DNA of 64,000 nt, from positions 434,001 through 498,000 of the forward strand of contig NZ_CP178543.1 of NCBI RefSeq assembly GCF_047276495.1, written 5' to 3'. Positions 18,269 to 28,111 of this stretch are shown piece by piece (the first letter of the stretch is position 1; every line of letters begins with the position of its first letter). The position numbers and the translations under genes are program-made. The notes under the pieces are model-generated. The model did no database searches. It was given only the letters and a program-made list of their open reading frames with translations, and was not told the origin of the DNA. The DNA comes from Capilliphycus salinus (lineage in GTDB: Bacteria > Cyanobacteriota > Cyanobacteriia > Cyanobacteriales > Microcoleaceae).

Positions 18269-18813
18269 ATCTAACCTCGCGCTAACTCATTATGACTTTA
18301 ACTTGTGTTCTATTGTGACATGAATCAACTGTAAAGTTTTATTGAAAAACCTATATCTGAGTTAAGATCCACAAAAGGTTGCTAAATTTTCCCCTCAAAT
18401 CGGGATTTGTTGCTCGGTGTGGCAGTGCCACCCCTCAGAAATTGCTGAAAAAATCTGGGGTCATCTTCTGTTTCTAACTCTCAGCTACGATTTGAGGTTT
18501 TTTTGAAGGGCAGTTTAACATGAAGTTATTGAGAGTTAAAGCTCAAAAAGTGATCTCCAAAAAAGGGTAAATTTAAGTCTTGATAAACAGTAGGGGAGTC
18601 GAGGGTAATTTGGTCGCCTAACTTGGAGTCAATCTAATAGAATTTGATTTGATTTCAAATAAATTTAATATTCTACAAGAATTGATCTGTACTGTTCAAG
18701 ATCTTTTTTTATGACATTTTGTTTGAATCAAGACGCAGAGATTGGAAGGGATTGTAGTATTCAAGTTAAAATCGAGAAGAGACATCAACTAACCTCTCAA
18801 AAACAGGAGGTAA
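18269..18813. other. Divergent intergenic region upstream of flv4 and the hybrid kinase
   Basis: About 545 bp separate flv4 (minus) from the leader of the kinase gene (plus). No coding frame is convincing. A GTGGCAGTGCCAC palindrome lies near 18420–18432. A CATAAT hexamer about 20 bp from the flv4 start is a weak -10 candidate without a clear -35. In Synechocystis an antisense RNA controls flv4, but nothing in this sequence shows one. Confidence 0.45.
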
Positions 18814-18922
18814 TGCCACCAGCAAACGATTTCGGTTGATTGAGATGGCATGGTCGGAGATTCCCCACCATCAGTTGGGTGCAGGTGTATTGATGCGAGT
18901 TACTCAGTCGCACCACTAAGGA
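18814..18922 (+). ncRNA. Possible structured 5' leader of the hybrid kinase
   Basis: Three hairpins follow one another just before the kinase start: TGCCA (18814) with TGGCA (18846–18850), ATGGT (18850–18854) with ACCAT (18867–18871), and GGTGC (18878–18882) with GCACC (18910–18914). The ribosome site AAGGA (18918–18922) begins 4 nt after the last stem. The layout could be a riboswitch or protein-binding leader, but I match it to no known class. Confidence 0.35.
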
Positions 18923-18929
18923 ACATCCC

Positions 18930-21900
18930 ATGAAATTGCGTAAGAAGACCCTATTGATTATCGGTGCAGCTTTATCTAGTCTCCTTGTGGCACTCTATGT
19001 CACAGCATCAATTGTCCTGCATAACAACTTCCATCGCTTAGAAGTGGAGTCTGTACATCAAGAAACTCTGCGGGTCGTCAATGCTTTACATCAAGAACTG
19101 CTAGACTTAGACAAACAAGCCGAACATCAAGCCCAATCCCTCAATCAAGAGGCGTCCATCAATCCTTCAAACCTGCAAACCCTCCCTTCGACGGCGATTA
19201 AGCTCGACTGGGAACGAATCGATGCCGATCTATTTATCTTGGTCAATGGCGAAGGCGAAGTGCTGTTGAGCAAACGGTTTGATCAGACTCGACAGACAGA
19301 AATCCCGATTGGAGAGGGGTTTAAACAGGTTCTCGCCTCCTGGTCGGGGTTGAGGCGTCCACTTTTGAGCGAAAAAAATAAAGCAAGACCCGAGTTTAAC
19401 ATTTCATTATCCCCAAGTTTAGCAGAAAAAGAGGCGACAGATTCTTTAACTTTCACCTCGGGAATTGCGGGTGTTTTAATCTTACCCGACAGTCCCTCGT
19501 TAATTGCGGGTCAACCTGTTTTCATCTCCGACTCGAAAAACCCTCAGGCGGTTGTTTGGTTGGGGCGCGATCTCAACAATACTCTCGCCAATCTTGCCAA
19601 AAAGTACCAATTATCAATCGCGGTACAACCTTGGAACCCCGAAATTTTTCCCGCAGAAAATCCCGAAAAAATTATCGTTAAACCTCTAAATTCTTCCCGG
19701 TGGGGAGGATATACAATTTTGGGGGATATCAACGGAAAAAAAGCTTTAATTCTCGAAGTTCAAGTTCAACGAATCTTTTCGCAAGCGGCTAAAGATAGCC
19801 AATATCACTTGATTATGGCAGTTTTATTCATCGGTGCAATCTTGGGGGGAATTACCCTATTTGTGATAGAAAAATTAGTTTTATCTCGTTTATCAGATTT
19901 AAACAATCAAGTGAGCCATATTAACAACAGTGGTGACTTATCTCTACAAGTTTCAATCTCAGGAAAAGATGAACTCGCCAATTTAGCAGACACGATTAAC
20001 CAAATGCTTCAGGCTTTAGAAGATGCAGACTCTCACCGCCAAGAACAAGAAGAACGTTATCGTTTATTAGCCGAACATTCAACGGATTTGATTACCCGTC
20101 ATTCCGTTGACGGAACGATTCTTTACGCTTCCCCCGCCTGTCGAATTTTACTCGGATATGAACCGGAAGAATTGGTCAATCGCACCCCGGCTGAGTTCCT
20201 TCATCCCAATGATATAAACGCTTTAGTCAAAGCCCACTTTTTCGTATTTCGACAAAATGTTACTTACACGGTGACTTATCGCATTCGCCACAAAAATGGG
20301 GATTATGTTTGGTTTGAAAGCACCAGCAGTGCCATTCGCACATCTGAAGATCAAGAAACTCAAGAAATAATTGGCGTTTCCCGAGATATTAGCGATCGCA
20401 AACAGCGAGAACAACAACTTCAAGAAAGTGAAGCTTCAATTCGAGCATTATATCAGGTTACATCGGCGCGAGAATTGAACTTTCAAGAACGTATCCGTCG
20501 TATTTTAAAAGTCGGTTGTTGTAAGTTTGGTTTGGAAATTGGGTTACTCTCTCGCCTAGAAGAAGTGAATAGCACTTCTCATCGATATCAATTAGAAATC
20601 CTAGCGGCTATTTCTCCCGACCCCGAATTTAAGAAAGGAAAAATACTGGAACTCACCGATAGTTTCTGTTTGATGACGGCCAACGCTAAAAAACCGCTTT
20701 ATTTTGAATCCCTGCAATTTTCGGGTTTACCTTATCCCATTGATAATCAGTTTAACATCCAAGCTTATATGGGGATTCCCGTGATTGTTGAAAATCAAGT
20801 TTATGGGATATTATGTTTCTGGAGTCAACAGAGCAAAACCGAACCCTTTAAAGCCGTCGATCGCGAACTGTTAAAATTAATGGCGCAGTGGATCGGAGGG
20901 GAATTAGAACGTCAACAAACCGCCCAAGATTTAGCCAAAGCCCGAGATGAAGCCCTCGCCGCAACCAAAGCCAAAAGCGAGTTTTTAGCCACTATGAGTC
21001 ACGAAATTCGCACCCCCATGAATGCGGTAATTGGGATGACGGGATTATTATTAGATACTCAACTGACTTCAACGCAGCAAGATTATGTAGAAACCATTCG
21101 CAGCAGCAGCGATGCGTTACTTTCTTTAATTAATGATATTTTGGATTTCTCGAAAATCGAATCGGGAAAATTGGAGTTAGAACGCAATCCCTTTGATTTG
21201 CGGACTTGTATAGAAGAATCTTTAGATTTGTTGGCAACCAAAGCCGCGAGTAAAAATATTGAACTCGCCTATTTAATCGATCCGTCTACGCCCTCTCAGG
21301 TGATTGGAGATGGGGCGAGACTCCGACAAATTTTAGTCAATCTTCTCAGCAATGCGGTTAAATTTACCGAAACCGGAGAAGTGGTGATTTCTCTGAAAGC
21401 AACTCCTTTAAAACCTTTGGTTTCAGAAGACAATACCGAAAATAATCAAGCCGAAAAACCATCCAAATCTTCAACTCCAGTCAACCGTTATCAGATTCAA
21501 TTTGCAGTCCGAGATACGGGAATTGGCATTCCTCCCGCACGGATGAATCGTCTGTTTAAATCCTTTAGTCAGGTGGATTCTTCCACCAGTCGTCAATATG
21601 GCGGGACGGGGTTAGGATTGGTAATTAGCAAGCGACTCGCCGAAATGATGGGCGGTCAAATGTGGGTCGAAAGTCACAAAACCATAGCCGGTGAACCGCC
21701 ATCCGATTTTACGCCGGCAAGCCTCAATTCTGCAAGCGATCGCCCGATACCCGATCCGGTCAAAATCGATCAAGTTCCTCAAACGTTTAAATCTTTTATT
21801 CCCAATAGATCTATCGGTTCAACTTTTTATTTTACCATAGTTGTTGAATCTTGTTCTCATCTCCAAAAAGATTGGGGTCAAACTCCAGAATTAACCGGAA

Positions 21901-23192
21901 AACGGGTATTAATTGTTGATGATAATGCCACAAATCGCCAAGTTTTGACCTTGCAAATTGAGTCTTGGGGAATGGTTGCCAAAACCGCAGGAAATGGATC
22001 GGAAGCCTTGGAGAGTTTGCGACAGGGTGAATCCTTTGATTTGGCGTTATTAGAAATGCAAATGTCTGATTTTAGTGGGTTGTTATTGGCGAAAGAAATT
22101 CGGAAACTGTCTCAGTATAAAAGATTGCCTTTGGTGTTGTTAACGTCGATGGGACAGCAGAGTATCGATCGCATTCAACTGTCCGATTTTTCCGCCTGTT
22201 TGAATAAGCCGATTAAACAATCTCAGCTTTATAATGTGTTGATGAATATTTTGGGCGGCGATCCGCTAGAGGTTCGTTTACCGGAGCAAACTCGGTTAAA
22301 ATCAACTAAGGATATTCCGTTACTGGCGAAAACGTTACCTTTGCGAATTTTACTGGCTGAAGATCATTTAGTCAATCAAAAAGTTGCCCTACAAATCTTA
22401 CAACGGATGGGTTATCGCGCCGATGTTGCGGGGAATGGTTTGGAGGTTTTAGAAGCTTTGCGGCGTCAATCTTATGATGTGATTTTGATGGATATGCAAA
22501 TGCCGGAAATGGACGGTTTAGAAGCGGCGCGACAGATTAAAAAACTCTACGGCGATCGCAATAGTGACACCTCTGAACGTCCGCGAATTATTGCGGTGAC
22601 GGCGAATGCAATGGAAAGCGATCGCAACGATTGTATTGCCGCCGGTATGGATGATTATATCAGTAAACCGATTAGAATGGAACAGTTAGTTGCCGTTTTA
22701 AAAGAGTGTCAACCGATCAATCCAGCCATTTTAAATAATGTGGGTGTGGCGGTTTCTGACGAGGCTTTGTTAATCAATGAAGTTGAATTGAATCAAACTG
22801 CTTTCGTCGAGATGACACCGGCTATCAGTGAAAAATCTTTGGTTCTCGATGCCAATGTGATAGAGAGTTTGCGGGAGATAGAAGCCTTAGAAGAAGCCGT
22901 CGAAATGTATTTAGAAACCACGCCGGAATTGTTAGAAAAAATCGAATCGGCAATTGCAAATTTAGACGCCGAACTGCTAAAACCCGCAGCCCATTCCCTG
23001 AAATCAATTAGCGGAACCTTGGGCGCTTTAACGTTATTTTATCTCTGCGAACAGTTGGAGATGAAAGCCCGTGCAACCCTAGAAAAAGGCTTTCCTTTAT
23101 CAGAAGATATTACCACAATTTATGATCAAGTTACCGCCGAGTTGGGATGGGTAAAAGCAGCATTACAACTCGAAGTAAAACGTTCCCCGTAA
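18930..23192 (+). CDS. Hybrid sensor histidine kinase with two receivers and HPt
   Basis: The 1420-residue membrane protein has a helix at 8–28, an extracytoplasmic sensor part to about 290, and a second helix at about 294–314. HAMP (315–368), PAS (375–492) and GAF (505–660) domains follow. The HisKA domain has phospho-acceptor His691 in MSHEIRTP, and the ATPase domain has DTGIGIP and GGTGLGL. Receiver 1 (about 992–1110) has Glu1042 in place of the acceptor Asp. Receiver 2 (about 1138–1260) is canonical with Asp1188. The HPt domain carries His1355 (AAHSLKSIS). This is a full phosphorelay on one chain. The signal is unknown, and no response regulator is adjacent. The AAGGA site is 7 nt before the ATG. 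Confidence 0.93.
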   Translation: MKLRKKTLLIIGAALSSLLVALYVTASIVLHNNFHRLEVESVHQETLRVVNALHQELLDLDKQAEHQAQSLNQEASINPSNLQTLPSTAIKLDWERIDADLFILVNGEGEVLLSKRFDQTRQTEIPIGEGFKQVLASWSGLRRPLLSEKNKARPEFNISLSPSLAEKEATDSLTFTSGIAGVLILPDSPSLIAGQPVFISDSKNPQAVVWLGRDLNNTLANLAKKYQLSIAVQPWNPEIFPAENPEKIIVKPLNSSRWGGYTILGDINGKKALILEVQVQRIFSQAAKDSQYHLIMAVLFIGAILGGITLFVIEKLVLSRLSDLNNQVSHINNSGDLSLQVSISGKDELANLADTINQMLQALEDADSHRQEQEERYRLLAEHSTDLITRHSVDGTILYASPACRILLGYEPEELVNRTPAEFLHPNDINALVKAHFFVFRQNVTYTVTYRIRHKNGDYVWFESTSSAIRTSEDQETQEIIGVSRDISDRKQREQQLQESEASIRALYQVTSARELNFQERIRRILKVGCCKFGLEIGLLSRLEEVNSTSHRYQLEILAAISPDPEFKKGKILELTDSFCLMTANAKKPLYFESLQFSGLPYPIDNQFNIQAYMGIPVIVENQVYGILCFWSQQSKTEPFKAVDRELLKLMAQWIGGELERQQTAQDLAKARDEALAATKAKSEFLATMSHEIRTPMNAVIGMTGLLLDTQLTSTQQDYVETIRSSSDALLSLINDILDFSKIESGKLELERNPFDLRTCIEESLDLLATKAASKNIELAYLIDPSTPSQVIGDGARLRQILVNLLSNAVKFTETGEVVISLKATPLKPLVSEDNTENNQAEKPSKSSTPVNRYQIQFAVRDTGIGIPPARMNRLFKSFSQVDSSTSRQYGGTGLGLVISKRLAEMMGGQMWVESHKTIAGEPPSDFTPASLNSASDRPIPDPVKIDQVPQTFKSFIPNRSIGSTFYFTIVVESCSHLQKDWGQTPELTGKRVLIVDDNATNRQVLTLQIESWGMVAKTAGNGSEALESLRQGESFDLALLEMQMSDFSGLLLAKEIRKLSQYKRLPLVLLTSMGQQSIDRIQLSDFSACLNKPIKQSQLYNVLMNILGGDPLEVRLPEQTRLKSTKDIPLLAKTLPLRILLAEDHLVNQKVALQILQRMGYRADVAGNGLEVLEALRRQSYDVILMDMQMPEMDGLEAARQIKKLYGDRNSDTSERPRIIAVTANAMESDRNDCIAAGMDDYISKPIRMEQLVAVLKECQPINPAILNNVGVAVSDEALLINEVELNQTAFVEMTPAISEKSLVLDANVIESLREIEALEEAVEMYLETTPELLEKIESAIANLDAELLKPAAHSLKSISGTLGALTLFYLCEQLEMKARATLEKGFPLSEDITTIYDQVTAELGWVKAALQLEVKRSP

Positions 23193-23260
23193 CGGCGCAT
23201 GGCCTTGCGCCCATCAAACCCCCATCAAACGCCCATCAAACACCCATCTTATATGATATC
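23193..23260. repeat. Short repeat (CCCATCAAAC)n and GC palindrome
   Basis: Directly after the kinase stop there is a GGCGCATGGCCTTGCGCC inverted repeat. Four CCCATCAAAC-like units follow at about 23210–23245. They probably act as a processing or stop hairpin; no gene is present. Confidence 0.5.
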
Positions 23261-23632
23261 CGACTAATTAATAATCTTAAACGTAGGGGCGGGTTCTGCA
23301 TTGATGTTGACGACTACTCCGAGATTAAGATAAACCCGCCCCGCCCCATAACAAAGATTAATCAACCGGATATAATATCATGTCCGACTAATTAATAATC
23401 TTAAACGTAGGGGCGGGTTCTGCATTGATGTTGACGACTACTCCGAGATTAAGATAAACCCGCCCCGCCCCATAACAAAGATTAATCAACCGGATATAAT
23501 ATCATGTCCGACTAATTAATAATCTTAAACGTAGGGGCGGGTTCTGCATTGATGTTGACGACTACTCCGAGATTAAGATAAACCCGCCCCGCCCCATAAC
23601 AAAGATTAATCAACCGGATATAATATAATATG
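23261..23632. repeat. Three tandem copies of the 124-bp MITE-like repeat
   Basis: Units begin CGACTAATTAATAATC at 23261, 23385 and 23509, giving a period of exactly 124 bp; they are almost identical. Each holds the GC box GGGGCGGGTTC…AAACCCGCCCC, an interior TGACGACTACTCCGAG, and outer inverted arms ending GATTAATCAACCGGATAT. The near identity points to recent tandem amplification. Confidence 0.92.
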
Positions 23633-23654
23633 ACATCGAAAAAATAATGCTACA

Positions 23655-23830
23655 CCTCAGACGGGGCGGGTTTATATAAGTGGTTTGTGGGAAATCTAAA
23701 TTTGTTCTGAACCGGCCCCTACAGAATTCTACTAGAAAAACCCGGTAACTAACCGCGAAACCTCAGACGGGGCGGGTTTATATAAGTGGTTGGTGGGAAA
23801 TCTAAATTTGTTCTGAACCCGCCCCTACAG
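23655..23830. repeat. Two copies of a second GC-box repeat
   Basis: A unit starting CCTCAGACGGGGCGGGTTT occurs at 23655 and 23761, 106 bp apart. It runs through TAAGTGGTT and TTTGTTCTGAAC to the GGCCCCTACAG / CGCCCCTACAG end. Between them lies part of an AAAAACCCGGTAACT terminator-like sequence. The second copy ends about 25 bp from the stop codon of the dynamin gene. Confidence 0.8.
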
Positions 23831-25308
23831 GACTTACTAGGGTTTTAAAATCTCTCACGGGTTAACTTCTCGAACAATGGCTTCTATTTCCTGTCGAACT
23901 TGTTCCAGTCGTTGACGCTGTTGTTCTATCCAAGCTTGATCTTGTTGGCGCTGTTCAAGAGATTCTTGGTGCATTTTTTCATTTTGTTTCAAAAGATTCT
24001 CGTAATAAGAAATGATTGCAGTAATCTTTTCATTTGCTTCCTCAACTCTTTCATAAATAGTAGTTCCAATTATTTCATTAATGCCGTCAAATATTTTATC
24101 TATAGAATCAACAAAATGCTCCCATCCTTTTTCAAAAACTTTGGATTTAATTTTTGCTTTAACAGATAGTACATTACCTATATTCCATCCAGCAACAGCC
24201 CAAGCAATAACAGCAGCTACCGGATTACCTAAGAAAAGTAGCGGAACTAAAACTGCTGTACCCAATTCAGCCCAACCCAATGGGTTATCTATTTTAGATT
24301 TTTCATCAAACATATATATAGGAGATTCTTGAGAATTAACTTTTCCTTGATAAATTGAATTTCTAATTTCATCTAAATCTTGTTTGATTGAAAAAATTTC
24401 CTGCTCTATTTTTTGATCGATTAGAAGACTGTACTTTGTTAAAATATTAGCTTTCAACTGATTTTCTATCCATCTATTGAGTTCGTCAGAAAGATTAGTT
24501 TGAAATTGATTGAAGTAATCTTGAACTAACTTGTCACAACTGAATAACGCCGAATGCTCTGATGACCAACTTTCAGCTTGATTTGCTAAACGATCTCCTA
24601 GATTCTCTGCCCATTGATTCCACGAATTATTAACTTCATCAATGACTTCATCTAACAATTGATCTGCAAACAGCTTAATTTTAACGTCTCGCCCACTGGC
24701 TTCTCCTATCTTTTCTAAAATTGTCTGACATTCTTCTTCGGATATTTTTAACTTACCATCTAGAATGTTTTCAGTCTCATATAAATTATCCCGTGCAGAC
24801 TGAATTAATTGATTAACTTCTGTCGTTGCTTTCTTAACCTCCAAAATTCCTCGTTCCTCAGTCAGAAACTTTTCTAGAGATTGGGTAAAATGAGAAAAAC
24901 TTTGCAGATACTCATTCTCCGTTCCCGCTAAAATTGCATCGAGGGTTGCTTGTGCAGAAATAAAATGAATTCGGTTTTCTCCGCTAATGATGGGATTTTT
25001 CCCCATCACCAAATTTTCTATCCGTTTTTGTACCTGCTGACGACTGTTTTCGCTGCGAAGTAAATCCCAGAAATTCACCAACATAAACAAATTATTGGCG
25101 GGTTCCTGTTCATTACCATTGAGTTGATTTTTCAGACTTTCAAGTAACTCTCGTTCTCCTTGTGTGAGAGGACGCGAAGCATTCGTTACAAAAATCACAA
25201 CATCCGTATCTTTTAGCAGTTTTTCAGTGATTTCGGTTCGTTCTGGATGTTCGTTCAACCCCGGAGAATCAACAATTTCAACCCCATACCGACACAACTC
25301 TAAGTTAG

Positions 25309-26668
25309 TGGGACTTAAACGATAAAAAGGGCAAAGATTGTGTATAATCTTGATGTTGCAGGCATTTCACGTTGAGATTACCCTGATGAGAGAAACCAGT
25401 CCCTCGGCTATGCCCCCATGTTTTGAGAAATGGTGTCAGCGTTTCGATGATTGCTTCAAAACCAAAGCCCAAAAAACTGGGTTTAGACATTATTTAGGAG
25501 GGTTGTTAGGTGAAAGTGAGAGGAAAAACCTCACACAAATGGCAGGTAATGCAGTCGGAGTGGTTTATAATCGATTGCATCATTTTTTAACAGATGCCCC
25601 TTGGGATGCTATTGAGGTGAATGAACGTCGTTTACAAGTGATGAATAAATGTTCTCAAACCCGAATTAGTCGAGGTTTTGCACTAATATTAGATGATTCG
25701 GGGCATCGCAAGAGTGGTAACTTAACTGACGGAGTAGGAAGGCAGTATCTAGGAGAAATCGGTAAGACAGACAATGGAATAGTTATAGTAACAACTCATC
25801 TTTATGATGGCAAGAAAAGCTTACCTTTAGATCTAGAATTATATCAGCACTCCACTTCACTACCCCAGGGGAAAGAAGATGAGAAATTTCAGAAGAAGCC
25901 GGAGATAGGGATAGGACTAATTGATCGCAGTTTAGACAGAGGATTTCGTCCAGGAATTGTCTTGATTGATGCAGGTTATGGTAACAATACAACATTTCTC
26001 CATCAACTCGAAGACAGGAAACTCAAATACTTAGGAGGAGTCGCCAAAAATCGTAAAGTTCTTATCAAAAATGAGTTAAGTATTGAGAAAGAAATCCGTC
26101 TTGATGAGTTGGCTCAAAGCCGATCTCAAGATAATTGGGAGCCTGTAAATCTTCACTGGGGTCAACCAAAAACAGTTTGGGTGGCGATATTTAATGCTCA
26201 GTTGTCTCGTTTAGAAGGAGAAAGAACATTTGCTATCGTGATGAATGCAAGTTCTTTTTCAGAAGCAACAGACATCGACTATTTTATTACAAATGTTAAC
26301 TCACTTCAAGTAACTGCACAGTGGGTAGTAACGACTTACTCTCAGAGAAATTGGGTGGAAGTTTTTTATCGAGAAGCCAAAGGTTGGCTGGGGTTAAGAG
26401 AATACCAAGTCAGAGATAAAACAAGTCTTATGCGCCATTTTATTCTGGTATTTTGTGCCTATACTTTTATTCTTTGGCACAAGTTAACAGGAGGATTGCG
26501 AAGACGATGGGCTAATCAACCTTTGAACACTTTTACTGAAGCTTTAGAAGCATTTCGTACAGCTATGTCTTTCCGTTTCTTTGATTGGCTGACTAACAAT
26601 AAAGAGGTGTTTGCTGCTTATAAAGCGAGTTTAGGCTTTATTTGGGCTTGATTTTTGTTTAAGTCCCA
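25309..26668 (+). mobile_element. IS701-family insertion sequence, complete
   Basis: The 1360-bp element has terminal inverted repeats TGGGACTTAAAC / GTTTAAGTCCCA and a 4-bp TTAG duplication (25305–25308 and 26669–26672). TTAG fits the YTAR target known for IS701. The element carries one DDE transposase on the plus strand. The intact ends and duplication point to recent insertion into the dynamin gene, opposite to its direction. Confidence 0.95.
25353..26651 (+). CDS. IS701-family DDE transposase
   Basis: The frame runs open from a TTG at 25338; the first ATG is 25353 and another (MRETSPS) is at 25383, so the N-terminus is uncertain by a few residues. The opening MPPCFEKWCQRFDDCF and HHFLTDAPWD are typical of IS701 transposases. 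The acidic triad is visible: Asp in LILDDSGHRKSG, Asp in IVLIDAGYGNN, and Glu in NWVEVFYREAKGWLG. It is complete and stops 17 bp from the right end, so probably functional. It catalyses cut-and-paste transposition through the 12-bp ends. Confidence 0.94.
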   Translation: MLQAFHVEITLMRETSPSAMPPCFEKWCQRFDDCFKTKAQKTGFRHYLGGLLGESERKNLTQMAGNAVGVVYNRLHHFLTDAPWDAIEVNERRLQVMNKCSQTRISRGFALILDDSGHRKSGNLTDGVGRQYLGEIGKTDNGIVIVTTHLYDGKKSLPLDLELYQHSTSLPQGKEDEKFQKKPEIGIGLIDRSLDRGFRPGIVLIDAGYGNNTTFLHQLEDRKLKYLGGVAKNRKVLIKNELSIEKEIRLDELAQSRSQDNWEPVNLHWGQPKTVWVAIFNAQLSRLEGERTFAIVMNASSFSEATDIDYFITNVNSLQVTAQWVVTTYSQRNWVEVFYREAKGWLGLREYQVRDKTSLMRHFILVFCAYTFILWHKLTGGLRRRWANQPLNTFTEALEAFRTAMSFRFFDWLTNNKEVFAAYKASLGFIWA

Positions 26669-27985
26669 TTAGGATGCTCAAAAATAATTTCGCTAATTTT
26701 ACTAACTTCAGAATTCGCCAAACCTTCGGTAATATTTCCCAATGCAGCTTCTTCAGAAATCGCCGCTTTTTCTTGATACTGTTCTAACGGGATTTCTTCT
26801 TGTCGTTTATCTTTGTAACAACAAATCACCCGTTTTTGTTCTCCATATCTCAAAACCGTTACCGTTCCGCTACAGGGAATATCTCGAACGGGTTGGATTT
26901 CTTCACCCAGTAAAGCATTTAAAATCGTTGACTTTCCTTGACTAAATTCACCCACAACCGCAACTCGAAAACGTTGAGACTGTAGCTTTTTAGAAACTTT
27001 GTCAATTTCCTCAATTAAAGACGGAGAAAGAAACTCTCTCTCCGTACAATCCTGTACAATTTGATAAATATCAACACATTTTCGATCAAGCTGGCGTTTG
27101 TATTCTTGAAACGCTTGTAACGCCTCATAGGAAATGGTGCGATGCTGTTGACTTTTTTTCTTTTCGGAAACAACCGGAAGAACCGCCAACATTTGACTCG
27201 CCGCTTTCACAAACACGCTATCTAAATCGTGAAACCAAACCGGATCGAGTAAAAATCTGACTTTTTCTAAATATTCCTTATCGACAGAAGCGGGATTACT
27301 AAACGCCGATTCTAATACCTGTAAATATTGCGGTTCAAGTCCCAAGCGGTTCGCCACAATTTCTAAATATTTTTTCTCTCGTTCATCCATATCTCCATCT
27401 GCTGCTGACATTTCATATCCAAAAACAATCATTAACAACTTTTCCGATTCCGAAAAAGAAGCAGTCAGCAACGACCAATCATTAGGATTTTGATAAACCT
27501 TTTGTTGACGAACTCCTTTCACCATTAATTTCACCAACTCGCTAACATTTCCCGATGGTGGAAGAAACTGACGCAGAGTAATTTTAAGCCGTTGTATTTC
27601 CTCTTGGGTGACTTGTTGATCGACGAATATAACACCCAACAACACGGAGACTAAAGCGGCGAGAAAGACAACGGGAGGGCTGAGATCTTCTTCTTCAAGT
27701 TCGTGTCCGGTGATGCGAGATAGTAGATTTACGGTATCGGCGTTAATTAATGACATATCCATGAGTTGTCAATCTCCTATATTTTAGTGATTGATAGGTT
27801 TTTATTGAGAACTTCCGTAAAAATACGGAGATGAAAATTCTCTAGCGAAAACTAACTAACAAATCAATTTATTTTGATTCACTACAATTCGAGTTAAAGT
27901 AAAATTAGAGTAATGCTTCTACACGAAAATAGTATATCATTCGATTAGAAAGCAGGGTCATTCTTCAATAAAAAAGTTAACCATT

Positions 27986-28111
27986 ATGGAATACATCTTC
28001 AGTGCAGGAAGTCAAGCACTTTTAGCCGCAGGTAAACTGGTTCAAGTCACCACAAGTACAGGTCAAGTTTTGCCATTAGTACGAGATCCCGCTACGGGTC
28101 GATTTGTATAA
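27986..28111 (+). CDS. Small 41-residue protein upstream of the 382-aa membrane protein
   Basis: The ATG at 27986 opens 41 codons (MEYIFSAGSQALLAAGK at the start, LPLVRDPATGRFV at the end). Its stop codon directly abuts the ATG of the next gene (TAAATG), which is strong evidence of translational coupling. The composition is Gly/Ala/Val-rich in the first half and charged at the end. I recognise no family. It sits 223 bp from the divergent start of the dynamin gene and may be part of the same functional unit. It is too short for statistical support, so confidence rests on the abutting junction. Confidence 0.55.
   Translation: MEYIFSAGSQALLAAGKLVQVTTSTGQVLPLVRDPATGRFV

Larger units (their letters stand above)
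23855..27762 (-). pseudogene. Dynamin-like GTPase with TerB-like N-terminus, interrupted by an IS701-family element
   Basis: Removing the insertion (25309–26668) and one TTAG target copy joins 27762–26673 to 25308–23855 in frame, restoring 847 residues that read EHPNLELCRYG across the junction. Residues about 30–165 resemble a TerB-like helical domain with an acidic SAADGDMDEREK loop. The P-loop is GEFSQGKST (271–279), the switch DSPGLNE lies just past the junction, and a hydrophobic membrane paddle, ELGTAVLVPLLFLG, is in the C-terminal half. A Gln-rich coiled coil ends the protein. Bacterial dynamins remodel membranes, and some serve stress or phage defence. As it stands the P-loop and G3 motif are separated, so the gene should be inactive. 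Confidence 0.9.

Noticed and set aside
18269..18813. Antisense RNA controlling flv4
   Set aside because: Known in Synechocystis, but nothing in this sequence marks a promoter or RNA; not claimed.
23147..23395. 82-codon frame at the end of the hybrid kinase and into the repeats
   Set aside because: Overlaps the kinase C-terminus out of frame and then reads repeat DNA.
23261..23632. CRISPR array
   Set aside because: The copies are contiguous 124-bp units that carry their own inverted repeats; there are no short repeats with unique spacers between.
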